Assembly (NCBI GenBank): GCA_038211475.1
Contig: JBBQVN010000001.1
Coordinates: forward strand, 37,419-101,418
Origin: JANYBT01 sp038211475
Lineage (GTDB): Bacteria > Acidobacteriota > Terriglobia > Terriglobales > Acidobacteriaceae
Direction: 5' to 3'
DNA: 64,000 bases
Program-made: the position numbers and the translations under genes
Notes under the pieces: model-generated
Seen by the model: the letters and a program-made list of their open reading frames with translations, nothing else
What the model was told of the DNA's origin: nothing
The model's database searches: none
In this document: positions 1 to 7,845 of the stretch, piece by piece
How the letters are laid out: each line of letters opens with the position of its first letter
How positions within the stretch are numbered: position 1 is the first letter of the stretch

Positions 1-2
1 GT

Positions 3-227
3 CCCGCGGGTTCCGGGAAGAGTGGATACACATTTACCATGACCGCTGGAGTCAGCGCAGGCGGAGTGCTCATTCAATACACCACATCAGGGGTTCCGAT
101 TAAGGTGAACCAGACGGGCATTCGGGCTTTTTGCTCGACCGAAGATGCGGTGGTGCGGGTAGACCCGGCGGGGGTGGCATCCAATGTCCACGATACCTGC
201 CTGGGGTTTGACCCGCTCAATAACTAA
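3..227 (+). CDS. Type IV pilin, C-terminal fragment (gene starts before the window)
   Basis: The open frame enters from the left edge and stops at 227, giving 74 residues. It is clearly paralogous to the C-terminal third of the complete pilin at 398-922. Both share GSGKSGY, a GGVL-QYT strand, an AFCSTED block, RVDPAGVAS and a final HD-C segment. The two cysteines (in AFCSTED and near the end) match the disulfide pair of the neighbour's variable domain. The N-terminal prepilin helix lies outside the window. The two genes are a tandem duplication. Family assignment rests on the paralogue. Confidence 0.85.
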   Translation, partial: PAGSGKSGYTFTMTAGVSAGGVLIQYTTSGVPIKVNQTGIRAFCSTEDAVVRVDPAGVASNVHDTCLGFDPLNN

Positions 228-252
228 ATTGTTCGAATACCGAAACAAATTG

Positions 253-280
253 AGGAGCGGCGGCGCAAGCTGCCGCTCCT
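253..280 (+). terminator. Stem-loop after the first pilin
   Basis: AGGAGCGGC (253-261) pairs perfectly with GCCGCTCCT (272-280) around a 10-nt loop, 25 bases after the partial pilin stop. The following T-run is weak, so this may be an attenuator or processing hairpin, as often seen after abundant major pilin genes, rather than a full terminator. Confidence 0.5.
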
Positions 281-285
281 TGTTG

Positions 286-315
286 CGTTCCTGGTTTAGA
301 CGTTCCTGGTTTAGA
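286..315 (+). repeat. Two tandem copies of a 15-bp repeat
   Basis: CGTTCCTGGTTTAGA occurs at 286-300 and again, identically, at 301-315. It sits in the leader between the two pilin genes, just after the hairpin. The function is unknown. It could be a slippage product or a regulator site. Confidence 0.8.
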
Positions 316-397
316 CTAGGGATGTTCGAAAGATGTCTCAGGTGCGGAAGCCATACCCTTCCGGATGTTGCCGACAAATTAGTTTTCTGAGGGATCC

Positions 398-922
398 ATG
401 CGCAAACGAGATCGAGGATTTTCGCTTATTGAGCTGCTGATTGTGGTCGCAATCATTTTGATCATCGTGACCATCGCCATCCCCAACTTCACCGGGACCA
501 AGATTTCCGCCAACGAAGCGGCTGCGCAAGGAACGATTCGGGCCATTAACACCGCGGAGGTAACCTACAACTCGACGTACTCGTCGGTGGGTTACGCAGG
601 GTCGCTGTTGGCACTGGGTCAACCGCTAAGTGCGGCTTGCGTGGCCAGTCCGGCCAGCGCGTGCTTGATTGACGGGGTGTTGGCGAACAATGGCAACCCG
701 CCAGGATCGGGGAAGAGCGGCTATTTGTACTCGATTACGCCTGGGGCATCGGTGGGTGGAGTGCTGGTGCAGTATACCGTGCTGGCCGTTCCAGTGAAGA
801 AGGGGCAAACCGGCAATAAGGCATTCTGCTCGACGGAAGACGGAATTACGCGCGTCGATCCGGCAGGAGTGGCCAGCAGCGCCCATGATTCCTGCGTATC
901 GTTCAATTCGGCGAGCCAGTAG
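398..922 (+). CDS. Type IV major pilin-like prepilin
   Basis: The 174-residue product is a prepilin subunit exported to the inner membrane and assembled into type IV pili. The leader MRKRDRG is short and basic. The prepilin-peptidase site G7/F8 is followed by SLIEL with Glu at mature position 5, and a long hydrophobic helix (residues 8-30) makes the fibre core. The C-terminal globular part has four cysteines. The C-terminal third matches the partial pilin upstream. An AGGG-type ribosome site precedes the ATG. The downstream ABC transporter and TPR gene resemble the pilGHI arrangement next to pilA in Myxococcus and Geobacter. Which of the two pilins forms the main fibre cannot be told. Confidence 0.92.
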   Translation: MRKRDRGFSLIELLIVVAIILIIVTIAIPNFTGTKISANEAAAQGTIRAINTAEVTYNSTYSSVGYAGSLLALGQPLSAACVASPASACLIDGVLANNGNPPGSGKSGYLYSITPGASVGGVLVQYTVLAVPVKKGQTGNKAFCSTEDGITRVDPAGVASSAHDSCVSFNSASQ

Positions 923-1041
923 AAGCAGATCCGATCGGTCATTTCATGGTCGGCGGAACAGATCTTCAGGGATCACGAAGGGCTCTCAGTGCTGGAGTGC
1001 GGCCCTACAGATGCTGGGTTGATTGCGTGTCATTACGCATC

Positions 1042-1977
1042 ATGCCCATCATAGAGATTCTCGGTTTAGAAAAAACTTATACCACTGGCCTTTTTCGGAG
1101 GCAGCGGAAGCATGCCCTGCACGCCTTCAGCCTTGAGGTTTACGCAGGAGAAGTATTTGGCTTCCTGGGCCCCAACGGCGCAGGCAAGTCGACCACCATC
1201 AAGCTGCTGATGGGGCTTGCGTTTCCCAGTTCGGGTTCGGCGCGCATTCTGGGAATGCGTATTGGCGACCCGCAAGTGCGTTCGCAACTGGGCTTCCTTC
1301 CTGAACAACCTTACTTCTATGACCACCTCACCGCTCGCGAACTGTTGGAGTACTACGCTCAGCTTTCCGGGATGGAGGCGAAGGGGAGAGCCAGACGCAT
1401 TTGCGAAGTGCTGCAACGAGTTGGGCTGGACGGCGCCGCCGAGACCGCCCTTCGCAAGTTTTCCAAGGGAATGTTGCAGCGAGTGGGCCTAGCGCAAGCT
1501 ATTTTGCACAATCCCCGGGTGTTATTTCTGGACGAGCCGATGTCGGGGTTAGATCCGCTGGGGCGCCGCGAGATTCGCTTGCTGATCGAGGAACTTAAGG
1601 CTGAGGGGAAAACGGTGTTCTTTTCCACTCACATTCTGGCGGATGCGGAAGCGTTGTGCGACCGCGTGGCGGTACTGCACGCGGGCCGGCTGCGGGGCGT
1701 GGGCGCGGTTTGCGATCTTATCGGGGATGCGGGGCGAGTGGAGTTGGTGTGGCGGGGCAGAAACCTTGTAGCCATGAGGCCCTTGTTACAGGAAACCCAT
1801 ATTTCAGGGGAATTGGTGCGGGGGGTGGTGCTGCAGGCGGCGCAGGAGCAGGCGCTCGAGATACTGCGATGCGCCAGCGTGCCTCTGGTATCGCTGACAC
1901 CGGTGCGAACCTCGCTGGAAGAATACTATCTGCGGCAAACGAAGTTGGAAGCGCAACCGCAGGAGGTGCGGGCGTGA
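1042..1977 (+). CDS. ABC transporter ATP-binding protein (pilus-associated, PilH-like)
   Basis: The 311-residue cytoplasmic ATPase is the first gene of a three-gene overlapping operon. Walker A GPNGAGKST is at residues 43-51, the Q-loop at Q89, a degenerate signature FSKGM at 140-144 (normally LSGGQ), Walker B VLFLDEP at 160-166 and the H-loop at H197. About 90 further residues after the NBD are typical of ABC-2 exporter ATPases such as CcmA/NatA. The ATG at 1042 was chosen because the in-frame extension upstream to 946 has no conserved sequence. The permease start overlaps its stop by 4 bases. Location beside pilins suggests an analogue of M. xanthus PilH, required for pilus formation. This role is inferred from context. 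Confidence 0.88.
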   Translation: MPIIEILGLEKTYTTGLFRRQRKHALHAFSLEVYAGEVFGFLGPNGAGKSTTIKLLMGLAFPSSGSARILGMRIGDPQVRSQLGFLPEQPYFYDHLTARELLEYYAQLSGMEAKGRARRICEVLQRVGLDGAAETALRKFSKGMLQRVGLAQAILHNPRVLFLDEPMSGLDPLGRREIRLLIEELKAEGKTVFFSTHILADAEALCDRVAVLHAGRLRGVGAVCDLIGDAGRVELVWRGRNLVAMRPLLQETHISGELVRGVVLQAAQEQALEILRCASVPLVSLTPVRTSLEEYYLRQTKLEAQPQEVRA

Positions 1978-2744
1978 CGGTTCTGACAATTGCGCGGAGC
2001 ACGTTCCGCGAAGCCGTACGCGACCGGGTGCTCTATAGTCCGGCCGTCTTTGCTGTGTTGATGACAGGGGCGGCGGTCCTGGTGGGGCAGGTGTCCATCG
2101 GGATTGAACGGCTGGTGGTGATCAACCTCGGACTGGCCGCAACCACATTCTTCGGAGTGATCGTGGCCATCTTGGTGGGTATCGGGCTGGTGGCAAAGGA
2201 GATCCAAAAACGAACTCTGTACACGGTACTCTCGCGTCCGGTGGCCCGGTGGCAGTTTGTGGCTGGCAAGTTTGTGGGGCTGGCGGGAACGCTGGCGATC
2301 AATGGTGGCCTGATGGGCCTGGGACTCCTAGCGGCGCTGCGCTATGTTTCGCCTGGATTTTCGGGTGCCGATGTATGGGTACTAGTGGCAGTTTATTTCA
2401 TCCTGTTGCAACTGCTGATGGTGTGCGCACTGGCCTTGCTGTTCTCAACTTTTTCTTCGCCGCTGCTGGCGGGAGTGTTCAGCTTTGCGCTGTTTGTCCT
2501 GGGAAACTTTGCGGGGGAACTGCGAGAAGCGGCGCAAGGGGGTGTTGGTTGGACACACCATTTAGCGGTGGGAGCGGCATACCTGATGCCGAATTTCTCG
2601 GCATTCAGCGTAGCAGCAGGAGTAGCCCATGGCGAGAGTATCGCTTCCCTGCTGATCTGGCACAACTCGATTTATGCGGTGACCTATACCGGATTGGTGC
2701 TGTGCGCGGCGATATTAGCATTTGAGTGGCGGGAGTTGCAATGA
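1974..2744 (+). CDS. ABC-2 type transporter permease (PilI-like)
   Basis: The 256-residue membrane protein has about six hydrophobic segments and the ABC-2 permease layout: a short N-terminal amphipathic stretch, then paired helices. The GTG start at 1974 overlaps the ATPase stop (GTGA) and has AGGAGG nine bases upstream. A longer in-frame reading back to 1656 is an artefact lying inside the ATPase gene. It presumably forms a homodimeric channel with the preceding ATPase. The substrate is unknown. Beside pilin genes it may match PilI of the pilGHI system. Confidence 0.85.
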   Translation: MTVLTIARSTFREAVRDRVLYSPAVFAVLMTGAAVLVGQVSIGIERLVVINLGLAATTFFGVIVAILVGIGLVAKEIQKRTLYTVLSRPVARWQFVAGKFVGLAGTLAINGGLMGLGLLAALRYVSPGFSGADVWVLVAVYFILLQLLMVCALALLFSTFSSPLLAGVFSFALFVLGNFAGELREAAQGGVGWTHHLAVGAAYLMPNFSAFSVAAGVAHGESIASLLIWHNSIYAVTYTGLVLCAAILAFEWRELQ

Positions 2745-3409
2745 GGCGGCGGAGGGTAGGGGTGGGGTTGCTGCTGGCGGCTTGTTTAGCGTCGTCGGTG
2801 GCGCTGGTGCGGCGCACCGATGAACAACAATCCGCGACTGCGCGAGACGAGATGCTTTACTTGCATTCGCCGGCTCTGCTGAGGAGGCTCAGCCTGGGGC
2901 ACGAAGGGTTGGTGGCCGATCTCTACTGGACGCGGGCAGTACAGTATTTCGGGGTCAGGCATCATGCCCGGGCGCGCACGTTTCCCCTGCTTGAGCCGTT
3001 GCTGGAAATCGCCACCGCGCTTGATCCGAAGCTGACGGTGGCCTACCAGTTCGGGGCGAACTTCCTCTCGCCTCCGCCACCAGATGGGGCGGGACAGCCG
3101 GAGAAAGCGATCCAATTAGTGGAGTTTGGTATCCGGCACAATCCGGAGGAATGGCGGCTGTACTATAACCTCGGGTTCATCAACTACCTGGAAATGAAGG
3201 ACTATGCGCGTGCGTCGGAAGCGTTCGGTCGTGGGGCAAAAGTTCCCGGCGCACACCCGTTCTTGCGGGTGCTGGCGGCGCAGACGGCGGAACATGCGGG
3301 CGAGGTAGAAACGGCCCGTCTGTTGTGGGAAACCACGTTGGAAAGTAACACAGATCCTCTGGTGCGGGAAAACGCAAGGAAGCATTTGCGCGAACTGCAA
3401 GAACGGTGA
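2741..3409 (+). CDS. TPR-repeat protein with N-terminal membrane anchor
   Basis: The 222-residue product overlaps the permease stop by ATGA at 2741, so it is translationally coupled. An N-terminal run of arginines followed by a hydrophobic segment (about residues 6-24) indicates a signal anchor. The rest is alpha-helical with tetratricopeptide-like units around residues 60-110, 120-170 and 175-215 (Y-L-G-N-W-A pattern). It probably acts as a periplasm-facing scaffold for the ABC transporter or pilus machinery. Its position matches the third, PilG-like member of pilGHI loci, but I see no sequence motif that proves this. Confidence 0.75.
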   Translation: MRRRRVGVGLLLAACLASSVALVRRTDEQQSATARDEMLYLHSPALLRRLSLGHEGLVADLYWTRAVQYFGVRHHARARTFPLLEPLLEIATALDPKLTVAYQFGANFLSPPPPDGAGQPEKAIQLVEFGIRHNPEEWRLYYNLGFINYLEMKDYARASEAFGRGAKVPGAHPFLRVLAAQTAEHAGEVETARLLWETTLESNTDPLVRENARKHLRELQER

Positions 3410-3555
3410 GCCGGGGGCAGATTCGATCGAGAAGCGACTTTCGTTGACTGGTAGGAGGCACCGGGAAAAAGGAGGAATTCCCGGCGCGCGCAACTTTCCC
3501 ACGTTTCGGGACTCTAAACCAGAAGAAGTCTGAAGAATGAAAGGCAATATCCTTC

Positions 3556-4245
3556 ATGTCGCGATTTTCGGTCTTGAGTGCGATCACTGCTTTTGTCGTG
3601 TTGGCGATGCTTGCCGCCTGCAATGCGGGCGTCCGGGCTTCGGTTCGAGCTCAGTCCGGGCCCGTCCCGGGTCCGGCAGTGGACGCAACCCTAGCGAGCG
3701 GCAAAGGTGAGCAGAGCTTGGTTGTAGCGGGAGGGTGTTTCTGGGGAATTCAAGGAGTGTTCTCGCGGGTCAAAGGTGTAACCAACGCGACCTCTGGATA
3801 CTCTGGCGGCGAGGCCAACACTGCCGAGTATGAAGTAGTGAGCACAGGCACGACTGGGCATGCGGAGTCCGTAAAAGTAACCTACGATCCGTCGCAGATT
3901 ACATATGGCGAGTTGTTGCGGGTGTTCTTCTCAGTCGCGCTGGATCCGACCGAGTTGAACCGGCAGGGCCCGGACGAGGGCACCCAGTACCGCTCCGCGA
4001 TTTTCTATAGCAACGACGAGCAGAAGCGCATCGCGGAGTCCTACATTGCGCAGCTCGACCGGGCTAAGGTGTTTCCCGGCAAGATCGTGACGCAGGTGAC
4101 GCCGTTAAAGGCGTTCTATCCCGCCGAACCGTATCACCAGGATTATTTCACGCGGCACCCAAACAGCCCGTACATCATCTACAACGATGCGCCGAAGGTT
4201 GCGCACTTGAAAGAGGAGTTCCCCGGGCTGTACACCGGAAAGTAG
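3556..4245 (+). CDS. msrA: Peptide methionine sulfoxide reductase MsrA, exported lipoprotein form
   Basis: The enzyme reduces methionine-S-sulfoxide in proteins. The catalytic GCFWG motif is at residues 60-64 with Cys61 as nucleophile. GYSGG, GHAE and YHQDY blocks of the family follow. Residues 1-22 form a signal sequence ending in a lipobox LAAC (Cys22), so it is likely a lipoprotein working in the periplasm. After Cys61 there is no further cysteine, so the usual C-terminal resolving cysteines are missing and recycling must use a single-cysteine mechanism or external thiols. No MsrB domain is attached. It stands alone between two intergenic stretches. Confidence 0.95.
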   Translation: MSRFSVLSAITAFVVLAMLAACNAGVRASVRAQSGPVPGPAVDATLASGKGEQSLVVAGGCFWGIQGVFSRVKGVTNATSGYSGGEANTAEYEVVSTGTTGHAESVKVTYDPSQITYGELLRVFFSVALDPTELNRQGPDEGTQYRSAIFYSNDEQKRIAESYIAQLDRAKVFPGKIVTQVTPLKAFYPAEPYHQDYFTRHPNSPYIIYNDAPKVAHLKEEFPGLYTGK

Positions 4246-4678
4246 GGAGCCTCCCTTCTCCTAAGGTCGCACGTTGCCCCCAAGAGCCACGGGCCTGACC
4301 CAAATTGGTCCTCCGCTTCGCCCAAAATGACACCGCCGCTTTTGTCAAAGCAGCCCTCAATGGCAGGGGAAAGTCTATCTTTACGGATAGCTCCCTATCG
4401 TTCTGGTTAGGATTGCGCTGAATGTGATTCCTGCGCAACGTCCACCCTCACCGAGTAAGTTTTGTATTTCCTGCCGATTTCTGGCCATTTCTGTGCTGTT
4501 TTGCGCCGAAGACGCGTGAGTTGCGCCCGCTACGGAGCGGACCCGGGTTTGGCGTTCGGGATGCAATACCCCCGGTGGCACTCGTACTTCCCCGTAACGA
4601 TTGACCTGCCCGCAGTCGCACATGCAGCCGCTCTAGCCAGGATTGGCGTGGCGACCGCTATCGAACCCAGGAGGTTCC
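4246..4678. other. Intergenic stretch, no gene recognised
   Basis: 433 bases between msrA and the large repeat protein. Short open frames on both strands show no conserved motif, no signal peptide and no ribosome site. The right end supplies the AGGAGG (4669-4674) of the next gene. Confidence 0.6.
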
Positions 4679-6856
4679 ATGAAAGAAATCAAGAAAGCAT
4701 CCGAAACCAAGGCACAAGAAAAACTCTCTCTGAACAAACTCGCGCCGGAACATGCGCGCAAGAATTTCAAGGCGCTGCTGCAAGCCAACCCTAACTTTTT
4801 CGGAAACGTCGCCAAAAGCAAATTCAAGGCGGCGATGAACATTGCGGGCAACACCACCTATGAGGAACTGGCTTGTGTCGGTTTCCAACCCCAGTTCAAC
4901 CGGCTCGAAGGCGTGGTGTATTTAAAGCAATCCGGCGGGTACTCAGGCGACATCTGCTCCAGCGGATCGCAGGAGTACGTCCGCTTCTATTTGTCGTATG
5001 ACAATGGGGCGACATGGGAAGACCAGGGGCTGACCAGCTTCACAGCGTATGACGTTGCGCACGACCAACCGCTGGAATTCGATGTAACGCTGCAAATCAA
5101 TCCTTCGCAGAGCTTCTGCTTCTTCCAGAACCTGCCGAAAGTGCGGGCCATCCTGTCGTGGAATCAGATGCCCGACCCCAACACACCCAACTTCACTCCC
5201 GTATGGGGCAATGTGGTGGAAGCCAATATCCAGATTGCGCCAGGCTACCTGTTCGACCTCTCCAGCGTGCTGACGGAAGCCAAGCTGACCCTGCCCGAGA
5301 AGCTCGCCGCGGCCATTGACAGCACGGCCAAGATCCCTGCGCCCGCACCCAAAAAACTGGAGGCATCCGAACTTGTCAAGCTGTATTCGGGCAAAAATGT
5401 ACCTCCTCACCGTTTCCTGTTCAGCCAGACCGGGGGCTTGATGAATGTCAGCGCCCTGCAAGCCGCCTCGCAGGAGCCGGTGAAAGCTGCCAAGGGTGGG
5501 TCCGCGATCAGCAAATTCGTGGACTTCGATCTTGAAGAAATCCTGGAAATCCTGCTCAACATATCCGGCGACACCACCTACGAAGAGCTAAACTGCATCG
5601 GGCTAAACACCAACACCGACCAACTGGTAGGGACCATCAATGTAAAGCTGAGCTCCGGTTACTCGGGCGGACTATGCACTGCGGGCAGCCAGGAATTCGT
5701 GGCGTTCTGGATGGACTTCGGCTCTGGGTGGGAATACCAGGGCACGACCGCCGTCAACACACATGACATCAGCCCGATGCCGGCAGGAGGCTTGCAGTAC
5801 AGCGTGTTCCTGCCTGTCGACATCACTAGCCACCGCAAACCCTGCGGCGACGGACCGGTGACGGCGCGGGTTCGCGCCGTGCTGTCGTGGAACTCTGCAC
5901 CGGATCCGAACGATCCGTACGAGCCGCCAACCTGGGGCAACGCACAAGAAACGCTGGTGTTGATCACGCCGGGCGCGGGGAGCAGCACGCTGCCGTTCCT
6001 GAGTTCGGTGGGCGACATCGCGCAGAACTTAATTGCGAGCTCGGGACGGATCACCGACGCGATAGCCATCCACACCGGCGGCCACTTTGTGGACGCTCCC
6101 TTCGGCGGCAGAATCTCGCTGGCTGGACACGTTCCCAATCCCACGCCTGGAATGAAGTACCGGGTGGTGAAAAAACCACAGGGTGCGCCAGATACGTCAT
6201 ATGTGCCGATCGTGAACGAGCCCGGCGGGTTGACTCTGACCGTCAACGTCTTCGATGGAGTGAACTGGACACAGAGCCAGCAAACCTTCCACGCGGATGT
6301 GGACGGTTACTACCCATACCAGGACTACGCCTCAACACACTCCGTGGAAGGCAGCATTCTGGGCTACTGGTACTCCACGCTGGCTGAGGACAGTCATGCT
6401 TTCGATCTGCGCATTGACTTGAGCACGGACGGCATTCCGGCACACGATCTGCACAGCAACGTGGTAACAGTGCTGGTGGACAACACGGCTCCGGTCGCTT
6501 TAATGGACCTGAACCTGATGGGAGCGGACTGCGCGTTCTTCGCACCGGGCACGGTCTTTAGCGGAAACTACACGGCGACGGATGACGATTTTGGTCAGTT
6601 CTCGTTCGTGATTCGTCCCGCGGGACCAGCGCATGGGGTGCTTCCAACTCCAGCGTCGGGCTCGTCGGTTCAGTACGGTGGGGCAATCAATGATCCGGGA
6701 GTGGTTTCCACTTATTCCTTGAACACGGCCGGCATGGACCAGTGCGGATATTCACTGACCCTGCAGGTGTGGGACCGGACCAATGTGAATAGCGGCGCTG
6801 GCAACAACTATAACGAAGCGTCGGTGGGCTTCTGCCTGTGGCAGATTAATCCGTAG
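4679..6856 (+). CDS. Large hypothetical protein with two internal repeats
   Basis: The 725-residue protein has unknown function. ATG 4679 is set by AGGAGG four bases upstream. The first 50 residues are Lys/Ala/Glu-rich and helical, with no signal peptide. Residues 54-188 and 294-432 are an internal duplication sharing TTYEEL, a Cys, GYSG, CTAGSQE or CSSGSQE, a W-E-Q-G segment, RAILSWN/RAVLSWN and a W-G-N stretch. They look like beta-sandwich modules with conserved cysteines. The C-terminal third (about 450-725) is Ig/fibronectin-like, with HVDNTAP- and YTATDDDFG-type strands. A strong terminator follows directly, so it is monocistronic. It may be a surface or contractile-device-secreted protein, but no export signal supports that. 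Codon use is like its neighbours. Confidence 0.85.
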   Translation: MKEIKKASETKAQEKLSLNKLAPEHARKNFKALLQANPNFFGNVAKSKFKAAMNIAGNTTYEELACVGFQPQFNRLEGVVYLKQSGGYSGDICSSGSQEYVRFYLSYDNGATWEDQGLTSFTAYDVAHDQPLEFDVTLQINPSQSFCFFQNLPKVRAILSWNQMPDPNTPNFTPVWGNVVEANIQIAPGYLFDLSSVLTEAKLTLPEKLAAAIDSTAKIPAPAPKKLEASELVKLYSGKNVPPHRFLFSQTGGLMNVSALQAASQEPVKAAKGGSAISKFVDFDLEEILEILLNISGDTTYEELNCIGLNTNTDQLVGTINVKLSSGYSGGLCTAGSQEFVAFWMDFGSGWEYQGTTAVNTHDISPMPAGGLQYSVFLPVDITSHRKPCGDGPVTARVRAVLSWNSAPDPNDPYEPPTWGNAQETLVLITPGAGSSTLPFLSSVGDIAQNLIASSGRITDAIAIHTGGHFVDAPFGGRISLAGHVPNPTPGMKYRVVKKPQGAPDTSYVPIVNEPGGLTLTVNVFDGVNWTQSQQTFHADVDGYYPYQDYASTHSVEGSILGYWYSTLAEDSHAFDLRIDLSTDGIPAHDLHSNVVTVLVDNTAPVALMDLNLMGADCAFFAPGTVFSGNYTATDDDFGQFSFVIRPAGPAHGVLPTPASGSSVQYGGAINDPGVVSTYSLNTAGMDQCGYSLTLQVWDRTNVNSGAGNNYNEASVGFCLWQINP
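4838..5242 (+). repeat. Protein-level repeat unit 1 in the 725-residue protein
   Basis: Encodes residues 54-188. It matches unit 2 at 5558-5974 in order and spacing of TTYEEL, GYSG, GSQE, SWN and DPN-P motifs. DNA identity is moderate, so the duplication is old. Confidence 0.8.
5558..5974 (+). repeat. Protein-level repeat unit 2 in the 725-residue protein
   Basis: Encodes residues 294-432, the second copy of the module at 4838-5242, separated from it by a roughly 100-residue Ala/Pro/Lys-containing linker. Confidence 0.8.
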
Positions 6857-6883
6857 GCAATAACTGAAGTCGTTCCTTCAGTA

Positions 6884-6918
6884 GGGCGCTGACCCGCGTG
6901 GTCAGCGCCCTTTTTTTT
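6884..6918 (+). terminator. Strong rho-independent terminator
   Basis: GGGCGCTGACC (6884-6894) pairs perfectly with GGTCAGCGCCC (6900-6910) around a 5-base loop, followed by eight Ts (6911-6918). It ends transcription of the 725-residue protein gene. Confidence 0.95.
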
Positions 6919-6959
6919 GCGACTGCATCGGCGGGCGGCTGTGGAGTTCGGTTACCTAC

Positions 6960-6995
6960 TGCAAAATGCAGTAGGGGGCATGCAAAATGCAGTAG
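6960..6995 (+). repeat. 15-bp direct repeat, 21-bp period, upstream of the electron-transfer operon
   Basis: TGCAAAATGCAGTAG occurs at 6960-6974 and identically at 6981-6995, two helical turns apart. The first copy also extends to a palindrome, CTACTGCA-AAA-TGCAGTAG (6956-6974). Same-face spacing upstream of the operon start at 7117 suggests a regulator-binding array. Confidence 0.75.
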
Positions 6996-7116
6996 CGGAA
7001 CACACTTTTGTAATCCGCCGGCCACGCAAGTCATTGAAAACAATCAGTGGCAAGTTTGCCCTCCAACTGCACTCTCTACTACGCAATGTATCAGAGCAAG
7101 TGAACCAGGAGGGTTT

Positions 7117-7785
7117 ATGTCGATCCTGTTTGTACTGCTGACTTTTCTACTGGTCATGACCATCACCTACTTCCGCGGAACCAAAGAGGCGATGGTGGCG
7201 CGACCGCAAGCCCGGCCACATGCGGGGCTCCCGATGCCGCGGCTTGAGCGCACGCTGGGCGTGTCGGTGCCGCAAGGGTACTGCTTCCATCCCGGACACA
7301 CTTGGATGGCCAAGGAAGGCGCCGACTCTGCGCGAGTGGGGCTGGATGGTTTCGCGGCGAACCTGCTCGGCGCCATTGATCGAGTGGAGACGACAGGCGT
7401 GAACCGCTGGGTGCGGCAGGGACAAAAGCTGTTCACCGTGCACAGCGGCGGTCTGGAGCTAGAGTTTCTTTCGCCCATCGAGGGAGTGGTGACGGCGATC
7501 AATCCTGATGTGATGCAAGAGCCGGGGATGGTGACGCGCGATCCGTATGAGACGGGCTGGATTGCGACCGTGAAGGCGCCGGATCTGGACATCAACAAAA
7601 AGAACCTGGTGCAGGGCACGATGATAGCGCCGTGGATGCAGAACAACTTGACGCGGTTGAACGGGATGCTGGCGGAGATGGCTCCGGCCCTGGCGGCGGA
7701 TGGTGGCATGCCGCTGGCAGGGTTGCTGCACCGAGTTGCGGCGGAAGTGCGGCAGCAACTGCTGAAAGAGTTTTTTCTTGCCTAA
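7117..7785 (+). CDS. Membrane-anchored GcvH-like protein lacking the lipoyl lysine
   Basis: 222 residues. ATG 7117 follows AGGAGGG (7107-7113). Residues 3-18 are one membrane helix. Residues about 50-170 resemble glycine cleavage H protein: HPGHTW matches the HEW start of GcvH, and FTV-(H)SGG-LSPIEG aligns with the ESVKA-SPVSG hairpin. The lysine that carries lipoate in GcvH is glycine here (Gly112), so lipoylation at that site is impossible. A helical C-terminal tail (180-222) is extra. The ferredoxin and NrfD-like genes follow. It is therefore more likely a structural subunit of a membrane redox complex than a glycine cleavage component. The true gcvH lies at 12955-13335. Confidence 0.8.
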   Translation: MSILFVLLTFLLVMTITYFRGTKEAMVARPQARPHAGLPMPRLERTLGVSVPQGYCFHPGHTWMAKEGADSARVGLDGFAANLLGAIDRVETTGVNRWVRQGQKLFTVHSGGLELEFLSPIEGVVTAINPDVMQEPGMVTRDPYETGWIATVKAPDLDINKKNLVQGTMIAPWMQNNLTRLNGMLAEMAPALAADGGMPLAGLLHRVAAEVRQQLLKEFFLA

Positions 7786-7845
7786 GCGATAGAGCAGACG
7801 GCGCCAGCAGTGAGATCAGTACAGAGATTCGGACAGGAGAGAGTC

